A stretch of DNA of 64,000 nucleotides, taken from NCBI RefSeq assembly GCF_000430785.1, contig NZ_AUMR01000018.1, positions 35,741 to 99,740 on the forward strand, in the 5' to 3' direction. The notes below the pieces were generated by a model. That model was not told where the DNA came from and ran no database searches. It saw nothing but the letters and a program-made list of their open reading frames with translations. Below, piece by piece: positions 17,029 to 24,452 of the stretch (position 1 is its first letter; every line of letters begins with the position of its first letter). The stretch comes from Ectobacillus panaciterrae DSM 19096 (GTDB lineage: Bacteria > Bacillota > Bacilli > Bacillales > Bacillaceae_G). The position numbers were made by a program, and so were the translations under genes.

Positions 17029-17247
17029 TGGTTAAAAATATATACGCTCCATTTGCAGGATGCAAAGTGGTCAAACGGTGAACCAATGACGGCGAAGGGT
17101 TTCGGATATGCATGGAAGCGCGCTGTAGATCTGAATTTCGGAGTCGAATATACATACATTATGTTTGACATTAAAAATACTCAAAAACAACCATATGTGA
17201 AAAATGTGTATAAGCATACATTTGACGGCAACTACAGCTACAAGTGA
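17029..17247 (+). pseudogene. Decayed oppA/dppE-type peptide-binding protein
   Basis: The frame reads IYTLHLQDAKWSNGEPM and FGYAWKRAVDLN, matching residues about 100-155 of the intact lipoprotein downstream, then jumps to VKNVYKHTFDGNYSYK, matching its last 20 residues. The signal peptide, N-terminus and about 380 central residues are gone. The end coincides with the start of repeat copy D. Confidence 0.85.
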
Positions 17248-17248
17248 G

Positions 17249-17430
17249 TATATATACAAGTGAATAAAAAACTGTCTTTTGATAGTGGGGAGAGATTAAA
17301 AGACGTGCAGAAGCGGTCAAATCTTTGCAGTGGTTCATGCAAGGACAAACCAGAGAGGAGAGGCATACAATATTCCCTTTTGGTTGCACATAGCACATGG
17401 AAATGTTGAAATTATAATTTGCTTATATAG
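17249..17430 (+). repeat. Dispersed repeat, divergent copy D
   Basis: Begins TATATACAAGTGAATAAAA and ends TTGCTTATATAG. It shares GCAGAAGCGGTCAAA, GAGAGGAGAGGCATAC, CCCTTTTGGTTGCACATAGC and the terminal CTTATATAG with the other copies, but its inner sequence is closer to copy E (36868..36964) than to copies A and B. Confidence 0.65.
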
Positions 17431-17639
17431 ATAAATCGTACAGTGAAGGTGCACGGTTTTATTTTAAAATAAAATTTTAAAAGTTTTAAAAATTTAGAAA
17501 AATAACATTTAAAATTATCGAAATATTATGTATAATACAAATTGAGTAGAAGTTGTCCGCCGGATTTAAGTATTTTTATTATCTGAAAATTTAAAACACT
17601 TCTACCGTACATAATCAATCGGAGGGGGCATCATAGGGC

Positions 17640-19307
17640 ATGAAGAAAAAAGTAACGGTTTTAACAGCAGCAATTCTATCAACAAGCATGTTTTTAACAG
17701 CATGCGGAAGCAGTGACAAAGCATCCACAACAGAAAAAAATAAGGATGACAAGGCTGGTTCTGGGCAAATGGCTGACAAGCAAGTATTGAATGTTACGGA
17801 AACAGCGGAAATTCCATCTATGGACACTTCCAAGTCAACGGACAATGTATCGTTTAAAGTTTTCGTAAACTCCATGGAAGGTTTGTACCGTCTTGATAAA
17901 GACAATAAGCCGACTCCAGGGATGGCTAAGAGCGTAGACGTCAGCTCTGACAAAAAGACATATACGTTCCACCTTCGCGATGCGAAATGGTCAAATGGAG
18001 AGGCTGTAAAAGCGCAAGATTTCGTATTCGCTTGGCGCCGTGCGGTAGACCCGGCAACAGCATCCGAATACGCATTCATCTTGTTTGATGTGAAAAATGC
18101 CGAAAAAATCAATAAAAAGGAGCTTCCGCTCGATCAGCTTGGCGTAACGGCAAAGGATGACAAAACACTTGTGGTTGAACTGGATCATCCGGTCCCGTAT
18201 TTCTTGGAGCTTACCACGTTCCCGACATACTTCCCGCAAAATGAGAAGTTCATGAAGGCGCAAGGAGACAAGTACGCGCTGGAAGCGAATACAACGCTAT
18301 ATAACGGTCCGTTCGTAATGAGCGACTGGAAGCATGAACAAGGCTGGCAACTGAAGAAAAACCCGAACTACTGGGATAAAGATACTGTAAAATTGGAAGA
18401 AATCAATACATCTGTAGTAAAAGAAACTTCTACTGCTGTTAACTTATATGAAAGCGGACAAGTTGACCGCGTATTCTTGTCTGCAGAATTGGTAGATAAA
18501 TACAGAAATAACGCCGACTTTAAAACGCGCTTAGATTCCCGTTTGTATTTTATTCGATATAACCAAAAGAACCCTGTTTTCCAAAACAAAAAGGTTCGGG
18601 AAGCAATTGATCTTGCTTATGATAAAAAGGGAATTGCAAATGTAATCCTGAACAACGGTTCTGAGCCTGGTTTCTTCCTAGTGCCGAAGAGCTTCGTGAA
18701 AGGACCGGACGGCAAGGATTTCCGTACAGGAAACGGCAACTTCCGTGACGGAAAAGATAATGCGGCAAAAGCGAAAAAGCTTTGGGAAGAAGCAAAGAAA
18801 GAGCTTGGTCAAGATAAACTGACACTTGAGCTATTAAACTATGATGATGACACTAACAAAAAAGTTGGGGAATTCATTAAATCCGAATTAGAAAAGAATC
18901 TCCCTGGCTTAACAGTTAATATCAAGCAGCAGCCGTTCAAGCAAAAGCTCGATCTTGAGAAAAAACTAGATTATGCGTTCTCCTTCTCAGGGTGGGGTCC
19001 GGATTATCCAGATCCAATGACGTTCATCGACATGTTCACTTCAGGCAGCGCGTTCAACGAAATGGCTTACTCCAACAAGAAATATGATGAGTTAGTAACG
19101 AAAGCGAAAGGCGAGCTGTTAACAGATGAAGCGAAACGCTGGAAAGCAATGCAGGATGCAGAGAAAATCCTATTTGATGATGCAGCAATTTCTCCTATTT
19201 ACCAACGCAGCTTCGCTTACTTGCAAAAGCCGACTGTTAAAAATGTAATAGACCATAACTTCGGCGGCGATTACAGTTATAAGTGGGCTTATATTACGAA
19301 GAAGTAA
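17640..19307 (+). CDS. oppA: Oligopeptide ABC transporter substrate-binding lipoprotein
   Basis: A 555-residue SBP family 5 lipoprotein. The signal peptide ends in lipobox LTAC (Cys about residue 21), followed by a Ser/Lys linker. The conserved YTFHLRDAKWSNG and VKAQDFVFAWRRA region lies around residues 105-130. It binds peptides outside the cell for an OppBCDF- or Dpp-type importer, but no permease or ATPase gene adjoins, so it is an orphan receptor. GGAGGGGG lies rather far (about 11 nt) before the ATG. A decayed copy lies upstream. Confidence 0.88.
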   Translation: MKKKVTVLTAAILSTSMFLTACGSSDKASTTEKNKDDKAGSGQMADKQVLNVTETAEIPSMDTSKSTDNVSFKVFVNSMEGLYRLDKDNKPTPGMAKSVDVSSDKKTYTFHLRDAKWSNGEAVKAQDFVFAWRRAVDPATASEYAFILFDVKNAEKINKKELPLDQLGVTAKDDKTLVVELDHPVPYFLELTTFPTYFPQNEKFMKAQGDKYALEANTTLYNGPFVMSDWKHEQGWQLKKNPNYWDKDTVKLEEINTSVVKETSTAVNLYESGQVDRVFLSAELVDKYRNNADFKTRLDSRLYFIRYNQKNPVFQNKKVREAIDLAYDKKGIANVILNNGSEPGFFLVPKSFVKGPDGKDFRTGNGNFRDGKDNAAKAKKLWEEAKKELGQDKLTLELLNYDDDTNKKVGEFIKSELEKNLPGLTVNIKQQPFKQKLDLEKKLDYAFSFSGWGPDYPDPMTFIDMFTSGSAFNEMAYSNKKYDELVTKAKGELLTDEAKRWKAMQDAEKILFDDAAISPIYQRSFAYLQKPTVKNVIDHNFGGDYSYKWAYITKK

Positions 19308-19317
19308 TGCAATAGGA

Positions 19318-19345
19318 AGTGCGCGCCCGTGGGTGCGCACTTTTT
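19318..19345 (+). terminator. Terminator
   Basis: AGTGCGCGCCC pairs with GGGTGCGCACT (one mismatch), then TTTTT. Confidence 0.8.
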
Positions 19346-19396
19346 ATATGTAAAAAAGTATAAAATGGTATAATTTTCTCGTTGGGGAGGGAGAGC

Positions 19397-19816
19397 ATGA
19401 TTCAAGGCTTAAATCATATATGTATATCTGTTTCCGATTTGGAGGAGTCGATTTCATTTTATGAGAACATTTTAGGAGCTAAATTACTTGTAAAGGGCAG
19501 AACGCTTGCGTATTTTGAGTTATGCGGTATATGGATTGCTTTAAATGTGGAAGAGCATATTCCGAGAAACGAAATTCACCAATCATATACGCACATTGCG
19601 TTTACAATTAACAATGAAGACTTGCATACTCTAGAGAAAAAGCTGAAGCAGCATGATGTATATATTTTAAAGGGCAGAGAGCGTGACGAAAGAGACTTGG
19701 AGTCCCTTTATTTCACCGATCCTGACGGCCATAAATTCGAGTTTCATACAGGCAATTTGAAAGATCGTATCCGATATTATAAAAGCACGAAGCCTCATAT
19801 GGAGTTTTTTGAATAG
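19397..19816 (+). CDS. fosB: Metallothiol transferase FosB (fosfomycin resistance)
   Basis: A 139-residue glyoxalase-fold protein closely matching FosB by eye: [15 protein letters not shown] with metal-binding His, YTHIAFT with the second His, [10 protein letters not shown], and the [14 protein letters not shown] motif with the metal-binding Glu. FosB uses bacillithiol and a divalent metal to open fosfomycin. Start set at ATG 19397 after GGGGAGGGAG. The next gene begins 11 nt after the stop, so they are probably cotranscribed. Confidence 0.92.
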   Translation: MIQGLNHICISVSDLEESISFYENILGAKLLVKGRTLAYFELCGIWIALNVEEHIPRNEIHQSYTHIAFTINNEDLHTLEKKLKQHDVYILKGRERDERDLESLYFTDPDGHKFEFHTGNLKDRIRYYKSTKPHMEFFE

Positions 19817-19827
19817 GAGAAGAAGCC

Positions 19828-20301
19828 ATGAACATTCGAAATGTACAAGAAGAAGATTATATTCCGATTATAACGGTTTTAAACGATTGGTGGGGCGGCC
19901 GCAATATGGCGGATATGCTGCCGAAGCTGTTTTTTCAGCATTTCCAGAATACGAGTTTTATGTGTGAAAAGGATGGTAACATAGCGGGATTCGTAATCGG
20001 CTTTGTATCGCAGACGAGAAAAGCCGAAGCATACATCCATTTTGTCGGCGTTCATCCGGATTACCGTTCAAAGGGCATAGCGAAAGCACTCTATGAAACT
20101 TTTTTTGAAGCCGTTCAAAATATAGGATGTCAAACGGTTGGATGCGTGACTTCCCCAGTTAATAAAGGCTCGATCGCTTATCATACGAAAATGGGATTTG
20201 AAATTCGGACAGGAACAAAAGCTATTAACGGCATATCAGTACACGAAAATTACGATGGACGCGGGCAAGACCGTGTTTTATTTTTCAAGAAACTGTTATG
20301 A
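19828..20301 (+). CDS. GNAT-family N-acetyltransferase
   Basis: 157 residues with the GNAT core: strand VGVHPDYRSKGIAKALYE (acetyl-CoA loop R-x-x-G-I-A) around residues 75-92 and a C-terminal SIAYHTKMGFEIRTG. Substrate unknown. It follows fosB closely and overlaps the start of a truncated Nudix gene by ATGA, so these three once formed an operon. Confidence 0.85.
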   Translation: MNIRNVQEEDYIPIITVLNDWWGGRNMADMLPKLFFQHFQNTSFMCEKDGNIAGFVIGFVSQTRKAEAYIHFVGVHPDYRSKGIAKALYETFFEAVQNIGCQTVGCVTSPVNKGSIAYHTKMGFEIRTGTKAINGISVHENYDGRGQDRVLFFKKLL

Positions 20302-20459
20302 AAGAATCTTTCCATTGCCATATTGGCGTGTACGGCATTTGTACGAAAGAAAACAGCTTGCTTGTAATTGCAAAAGGAAAAGGACCTTATGCAAACCGGT
20401 ACAACTTGCCGGGAGGGAGCGAGCACAGTTTCCCTTTTGTTCTACGTGGCAAACGATAG
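20298..20459 (+). pseudogene. Nudix hydrolase truncated by a dispersed repeat
   Basis: The ATG overlaps the GNAT stop. The first 40 codons encode a typical Nudix N-terminus with YGICTKENSLLVIAKGKGP and YNLPGGS, the start of the Nudix box. At GGGAGGGAGC the sequence becomes the 3-prime half of the dispersed repeat, adding about 13 foreign codons and a stop. The catalytic REXXEE helix is missing. Confidence 0.8.
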
Positions 20460-20497
20460 ATATGGATATGTCGGAATAACAAAGTGGACTTATATAG
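20412..20497 (+). repeat. Dispersed repeat, 3-prime half (copy C)
   Basis: From GGGAGCGAGCACAGTTTCCC to GTGGACTTATATAG it matches the last 85 bp of copies A and B, with a short GATATG duplication. The 5-prime half is absent. Confidence 0.8.
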
Positions 20498-20535
20498 GCA
20501 TACGGTTGCATATACATTGTTAGAAAGCAAAAGGA

Positions 20536-20797
20536 GTGGAACGCAATTCATTTTCTTCCCTTTTCATCGTTTTCGTGGCGATGGTATTTTCATATGATGT
20601 TTGCAGCGTTTTTATTTGTGTATACAGGCTGGTTCAGCGTTTGGGGAAGCTCGTTTTTCGTAAAAGACGGGAAGCAAACGAAAGCATCGTCTATTCTTGT
20701 CCGTATGGGACTTGTAAGCTGGCTGGGAGCGGGCTTGGTCATGCTGTACTTTTTGAGCGCCGTATGCATGATTTTTTTAGAATGGATGATAAAATGA
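20536..20797 (+). pseudogene. Small membrane protein with apparent frameshift
   Basis: After AAGGAG, a GTG-initiated frame encodes MERNSFSSLFIVFVAMVF. In the next frame, from ATG ATG at 20594, the sequence continues MMFAAFLFVYTGWF with two more hydrophobic segments, ending EWMIK. Removing one T from the TTTT at 20587..20590 joins the two into a coherent protein of about 86 residues. Either the gene is frameshifted, this is a sequencing error, or translation starts at 20594 (67 residues). Confidence 0.5.
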
Positions 20798-20823
20798 AAA
20801 GCTGTCGAGTGACAGCTTTTTTC
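20797..20823 (+). terminator. Terminator
   Basis: AAAAGCTGTC pairs with GACAGCTTTT, loop GAGT, T run. It also lies at the 3-prime end of the minus-strand repeat gene. Confidence 0.85.
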
Positions 20824-21543
20824 TTACCAAGGGAAACGGAAAGGGCTGTGAGAATGTTTTGGTTCACTGCGTTTCGTTTTATCGGATTGAACATGCTCTT
20901 CGGCTTTGCATTTTGTGTGTTTCGGTTCATTAGGAAATACGTTGATGAAGTGCACGCGGTTATTTTTTTTCGGATAAGAGCGTTTAGAGAAGTGAGAACG
21001 CTTAGAGAAGCAAGAGCACTTAGAGAAGTGAGAACGTTTAGAGAAGCAAGAGCACTTAGAGAAGTGAGAACGTTTAGAGAAGCAAGAGCACTTAGAGAAG
21101 TGAGAACGTTTGGAGAAGCAAGAGCACTTAGAGAAGTGAGAACGTTTGGAGAAGCAAGAGCGTTTAGAGAAGTGAGAACGGTGAGAACGATGAGAACGGC
21201 GAGAGCGATGAGAACGATCAGAACGGTGAGAGCGGCGAGAACGGCGAGAACGGCGAGAACGGCGAGAACGATCAGAACGGTGAGAGCGGCGAGAACGGCG
21301 AGAACGGCGAGAACGGCGAGAACGGCGAGAACGATCAGAACGGTGAGAGCGGTGAGAGCGGCGAGAACGATCAGAACGGTGAGAGCGGCGAGAGCGGCGA
21401 GAGCGGCGAGAACGATCAGAACGGCGAGAACGGTGAGAACGACCGCTGTAAGAATATGGTTCCTGTCTCATAAATTCACCCATGCCGGCTTCTTGCACAT
21501 CATTTGCAGCCTGACGGATACGGTTTTGGTCATAGTTCTTCAT
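20824..21543 (-). CDS. CotG-like repetitive Ser/Arg spore coat protein
   Basis: A 239-residue protein. The N-terminus (MKNYDQNRIRQAANDVQEAG and FMRQEP) is shared with the neighbouring repeat protein. The middle is a long tandem array of RSHRSDRSRRS units, followed by repeats of FSKCSCFSKRSH and a charged tail. This extreme Ser/Arg/Lys composition is that of CotG-type outer coat proteins, whose serines are phosphorylated by CotH. It has a good GGAGG before the ATG. The tandem DNA repeats imply length variation between strains. Confidence 0.8.
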   Translation of the reverse strand: MKNYDQNRIRQAANDVQEAGMGEFMRQEPYSYSGRSHRSRRSDRSRRSRRSRRSHRSDRSRRSHRSHRSDRSRRSRRSRRSRRSRRSHRSDRSRRSRRSRRSRRSHRSDRSHRSRRSHRSHRSHFSKRSCFSKRSHFSKCSCFSKRSHFSKCSCFSKRSHFSKCSCFSKRSHFSKCSCFSKRSHFSKRSYPKKNNRVHFINVFPNEPKHTKCKAEEHVQSDKTKRSEPKHSHSPFRFPW

Positions 21544-21603
21544 GAAAAAACCTCCATAAAATAATTAATTATAAAACTTGCCTTAGCAAGTACACTTTCT
21601 CTA

Positions 21604-21631
21604 TAAAATATGTAAAGCGGAGATAGGTTGT
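21604..21631 (-). promoter_or_regulatory. Candidate SigK promoter
   Basis: On the minus strand AC, 17 bp and CATATTTTA (CATAnnnTA). Fits late mother-cell expression of a coat gene. Confidence 0.45.
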
Positions 21632-21665
21632 TTGCATTTTATATAAAAATAGTTGTTTACCTACT

Positions 21666-21695
21666 AAAATAGACCGCCAACAGGCGGTCTATTTT
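21666..21695 (-). terminator. Terminator between the two CotG-like genes
   Basis: AAAATAGACCGCC pairs with GGCGGTCTATTTT around a 4-nt loop. The T run is short. Confidence 0.75.
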
Positions 21696-21696
21696 A

Positions 21697-22251
21697 CTAC
21701 CAAGAGCGCTTAGAACGTTTAGAGCGTTTAGACTGCTTAGAGCGTTTAGACTGCTTAGAGCGTTTAGACTGCTTAGAGCGTTTAGACTGCTTAGAGCGTT
21801 TAGACTGCTTAGAGCGTTTAGACTGCTTAGAACGTTTAGACTGCTTAGAACGTTTAGACTGCTTAGAGCGTTTAGACTGCTTAGAGCGTTTGGAGAAACA
21901 AGAACGCTTAGAGAAGTGAGAGCGCTTAGAACACTTAGAGTGCTTGGAGAAACAAGAACGCTTAGAGAAGTGAGAGCGCTTAGAACACTTAGAGCGCTTG
22001 GAGAAACAAGAGCGCTTTGGAAAGAAAGTGCGTTCTGTGCAGACAGATTTCTTTGTCCAGACGTGTTTCGTTGTAAAGCGCTTGCATTTTTTCACGCAAG
22101 TGCATTTTTTCACACAAGTGCATTTTGTTTTAGGACATTTTTTAGAAGATTTGTCTTTATGATAGTAGTATGCACTAGGTTCTTGATACATGAAATGCTC
22201 CATGCCTGCCGCTTTCACTTCTTCCACAGCTTTGCGAATATTGCGGTTCAT
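21697..22251 (-). CDS. CotG-like repetitive Ser/Lys spore coat protein
   Basis: A 184-residue protein. It starts MNRNIRKAVEEVKAAGMEHF, parallel to its downstream paralogue, then has a Cys-rich block (CTCVKKC), FSKRSKCSKRSH repeats and about nine exact copies of SKRSKQ ending in KRSW. In DNA this is an 18-bp tandem repeat. I take ATG 22251 after AAGGAGGG. It resembles CotG/ExsB-type coat proteins phosphorylated by CotH, which is divergently encoded next door. Confidence 0.82.
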   Translation of the reverse strand: MNRNIRKAVEEVKAAGMEHFMYQEPSAYYYHKDKSSKKCPKTKCTCVKKCTCVKKCKRFTTKHVWTKKSVCTERTFFPKRSCFSKRSKCSKRSHFSKRSCFSKHSKCSKRSHFSKRSCFSKRSKQSKRSKQSKRSKQSKRSKQSKRSKQSKRSKQSKRSKQSKRSKQSKRSKQSKRSKRSKRSW

Positions 22252-22308
22252 ATCATATTCCCTCCTTAAACGATACGTAAAAGAGAGCTTGTCTTCTCTT
22301 TTCTCTAT

Positions 22309-22336
22309 TAGAATATGATTGTTTATATATTCAGGT
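22309..22336 (-). promoter_or_regulatory. Candidate SigK promoter
   Basis: On the minus strand AC, 17 bp, then CATATTCTA. About 50 bp upstream of the ribosome-binding site of the SKRSKQ-repeat gene. Confidence 0.45.
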
Positions 22337-22444
22337 ATAGGACAAGTGTTGGTTTCTAAAAAAATGCGCAATTACCTAAAGTGTCAAGAACAGAGGGAAA
22401 GGCATACATTAAGTATAGATGCTATGAAGAAGGGAAGAGGGAAA

Positions 22445-23521
22445 ATGCTGCCTTCTTATGATCTATTTATCCACCCTATGTATCTAGTTGAAATGCGCAA
22501 GGATGTATGGAGTGACGATCCTGTTCCTGCCAAACTTACGTATCAAAAGAGGAAATATGATATCGATGTCGTGTACCGCGGATCGCATATTCGTAAATTC
22601 GAAAAAAAATCGTATCACGTCATGTTTTATAAGCCAAAGCTGTTTCAAGGCGTACATGAGATTCATTTGAATTCCGAATTCAAAGACCCGTCTCTTATAC
22701 GCAATAAGCTGTCTCTTGATTTTTTTCACGATCTCGGCACGCTTTCTCCAAAGTCTCAGCACGTTCTGGTCACGATCAACGGAAGATTTCAAGGCGTATA
22801 TTTGCAGCTCGAATCTGTGGACGAACGGTTTTTGCATAATCGAAATCTGCCTCAAGGCTCCATCTGTTATGCGGTGGATGACGATGCGAACTTTTCGCTT
22901 ATGAGCGAATTGGATGAGGATGTCAAAACGACGCTGTCCGCCGGTTATGAGCTGAAGTACGGAGACGAGGAAAGTGAAGAACACTTAAGCGAATTTGTGT
23001 ACCAAGTTAATACAATCTCACGAGCGGATTTTGAAAAGAAAATCGTGAAATACGTGGATGTGGAAAAATATTTGCGCTGGCTTGCCGGTATCGTCTGTAC
23101 GTCTAACTTTGACGGATTCGTTCATAACTACGCGCTCTATCGGAATGGGGAAACGGGACTGTTTGAAATCATTCCATGGGATTATGACGCGACATGGGGA
23201 CGAGATGTGCAGGGGCGGTTACTAGAGCATGACTATATCCGCATTCAAGGCTATAACACATTGAGTGCAAGATTGCTCGATGTAGCTTCTTTTCGAAGAA
23301 GATATTCAGAGATTATCCGGAAGGTGCTGGATGAACAATTTACAATAGCGTATATGAAGCCGAGAGTAGAGGATTTGCATAGTCTGCTCAGACCCTATAT
23401 TCTGAAGGATCCCCATGTTAAGGACCATATAGAGAAATTTGATGGAGAGCCGGAGATTATTTTCCAATATATTAAAAAGCGCAATCGATTCTTGCGGAAT
23501 CATTTGGATGAGTTAAGATAA
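22445..23521 (+). CDS. cotH: Spore coat protein kinase CotH
   Basis: A 358-residue CotH. It has DLFIHPMYL at the N-terminus, [15 protein letters not shown] (ATP-binding region), [28 protein letters not shown], and the catalytic block around [12 protein letters not shown] (about residues 240-250) with the metal-binding Asp. In B. subtilis CotH is an atypical kinase that phosphorylates CotB and CotG and controls outer-coat assembly. Start set at ATG 22445 after AAGAGGG, which also matches the B. subtilis length. It is divergent from its likely substrates. Confidence 0.95.
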   Translation: MLPSYDLFIHPMYLVEMRKDVWSDDPVPAKLTYQKRKYDIDVVYRGSHIRKFEKKSYHVMFYKPKLFQGVHEIHLNSEFKDPSLIRNKLSLDFFHDLGTLSPKSQHVLVTINGRFQGVYLQLESVDERFLHNRNLPQGSICYAVDDDANFSLMSELDEDVKTTLSAGYELKYGDEESEEHLSEFVYQVNTISRADFEKKIVKYVDVEKYLRWLAGIVCTSNFDGFVHNYALYRNGETGLFEIIPWDYDATWGRDVQGRLLEHDYIRIQGYNTLSARLLDVASFRRRYSEIIRKVLDEQFTIAYMKPRVEDLHSLLRPYILKDPHVKDHIEKFDGEPEIIFQYIKKRNRFLRNHLDELR

Positions 23522-23543
23522 ACGCAGCAAAAAGCTGCGTTTA
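23519..23543 (+). terminator. Terminator of cotH
   Basis: AAACGCAGC pairs with GCTGCGTTT. Confidence 0.8.
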
Positions 23544-23766
23544 TTATTTGGATTTTTAAAATTTTTTATAATTTTCCACTTCTCTAACTATAATTTCCCT
23601 CTATATTACGTACTTCATAATCTTATTCCCTTTTAGTCAAAATAGAAAACTACATTCTAAATGTATATCGTATACTATTGTCATGTGAAATCCAAGACTT
23701 GGCAAGTCCATCATTTCATGGAATAATGATATAGGTTGAAAAGAATGAAAGATTGAGGGGAAGTAT

Positions 23767-24366
23767 ATGATTTCTAACATCATTAATCAATTGCTGGAAA
23801 TTTTTATGAGCTTAGGCTACTTTGGAATTGCGCTTGGGCTTATGATTGAAGTCATTCCAAGTGAAATTGTCCTTTCATATGCGGGCTATCTTGTGGCGAA
23901 GGGACAAATCAATTTCGTAGAAGCTGTCATAGCCGGTACAATTGGCGGAACGTTAGCGCAAATCTTTTTATATTGGCTCGGCTATTACGGCGGACGTCCG
24001 ATTGTAGAGAAATACGGCAAGTATTTATTAATTAAGAAGCATCATTTAGATGTAGCAGAAAGCTGGTTCAATAAGTACGGTGTCGGAGTGATTTTTTCGG
24101 CACGCTTCATTCCTGTTGTAAGACATGCTATTTCTATACCGGCTGGTCTTGCTAAAATGCCTTTGTTGAAATTTACAGTATATACAGTTCTTGCGATTGT
24201 TCCGTGGTCTATCTTTTTCATTTATTTAGGTGAGAAGCTAGGGGCAAACTGGCGGCATATTAAAGAATATGCGGCTCCTTATACGCCATACTTTATTGGA
24301 GGCGCCCTGCTATTTATTGCTATTTATACTGTATATATGATGAAGAAAAAAAGGGCGGTTCGTTAA
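23767..24366 (+). CDS. DedA-family membrane protein
   Basis: 199 residues with four to five membrane segments. The signature GLMIEVIPSEIVLSYAGY, GTIGGTLAQIFLYWLG and FSARFIPVVRHAISIPAG with conserved Arg residues mark the DedA (VTT) family. Such proteins flip lipids, including undecaprenyl phosphate in some members, and affect membrane energetics. Ribosome-binding site GAGGGG. Monocistronic. Confidence 0.9.
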   Translation: MISNIINQLLEIFMSLGYFGIALGLMIEVIPSEIVLSYAGYLVAKGQINFVEAVIAGTIGGTLAQIFLYWLGYYGGRPIVEKYGKYLLIKKHHLDVAESWFNKYGVGVIFSARFIPVVRHAISIPAGLAKMPLLKFTVYTVLAIVPWSIFFIYLGEKLGANWRHIKEYAAPYTPYFIGGALLFIAIYTVYMMKKKRAVR

Positions 24367-24393
24367 AGCTGTTGGGTTTCCAACAGCTTTTTT
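24365..24393 (+). terminator. Terminator
   Basis: AAGCTGTTGG pairs with CCAACAGCTT, then seven T. Confidence 0.85.
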
Positions 24394-24452
24394 TGTTCTA
24401 AAGAAGAGCGGTTGTCCATATTGTGTAGTAAAAAAGACAAGCGGAGGAGCAC

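Noticed and set aside
17431..17639. Long leader of oppA as a possible riboswitch
   Set aside because: The leader is AT-rich with only one short GTAGAAG/CTTCTAC pairing and no known riboswitch motif.
20536..21564. Long plus-strand open frame of 342 codons, Arg/Thr/Ala-rich
   Set aside because: It is the antisense of the CotG-like repeat array. Stop codons are absent because the repeat unit has none in that frame; only the first 20 codons may belong to a real gene.
21720..21895. Short regular repeats that could be mistaken for a CRISPR array
   Set aside because: The units are 18 bp, uninterrupted by unique spacers, and translate into SKRSKQ in a protein with a good ribosome-binding site. No cas genes are near.
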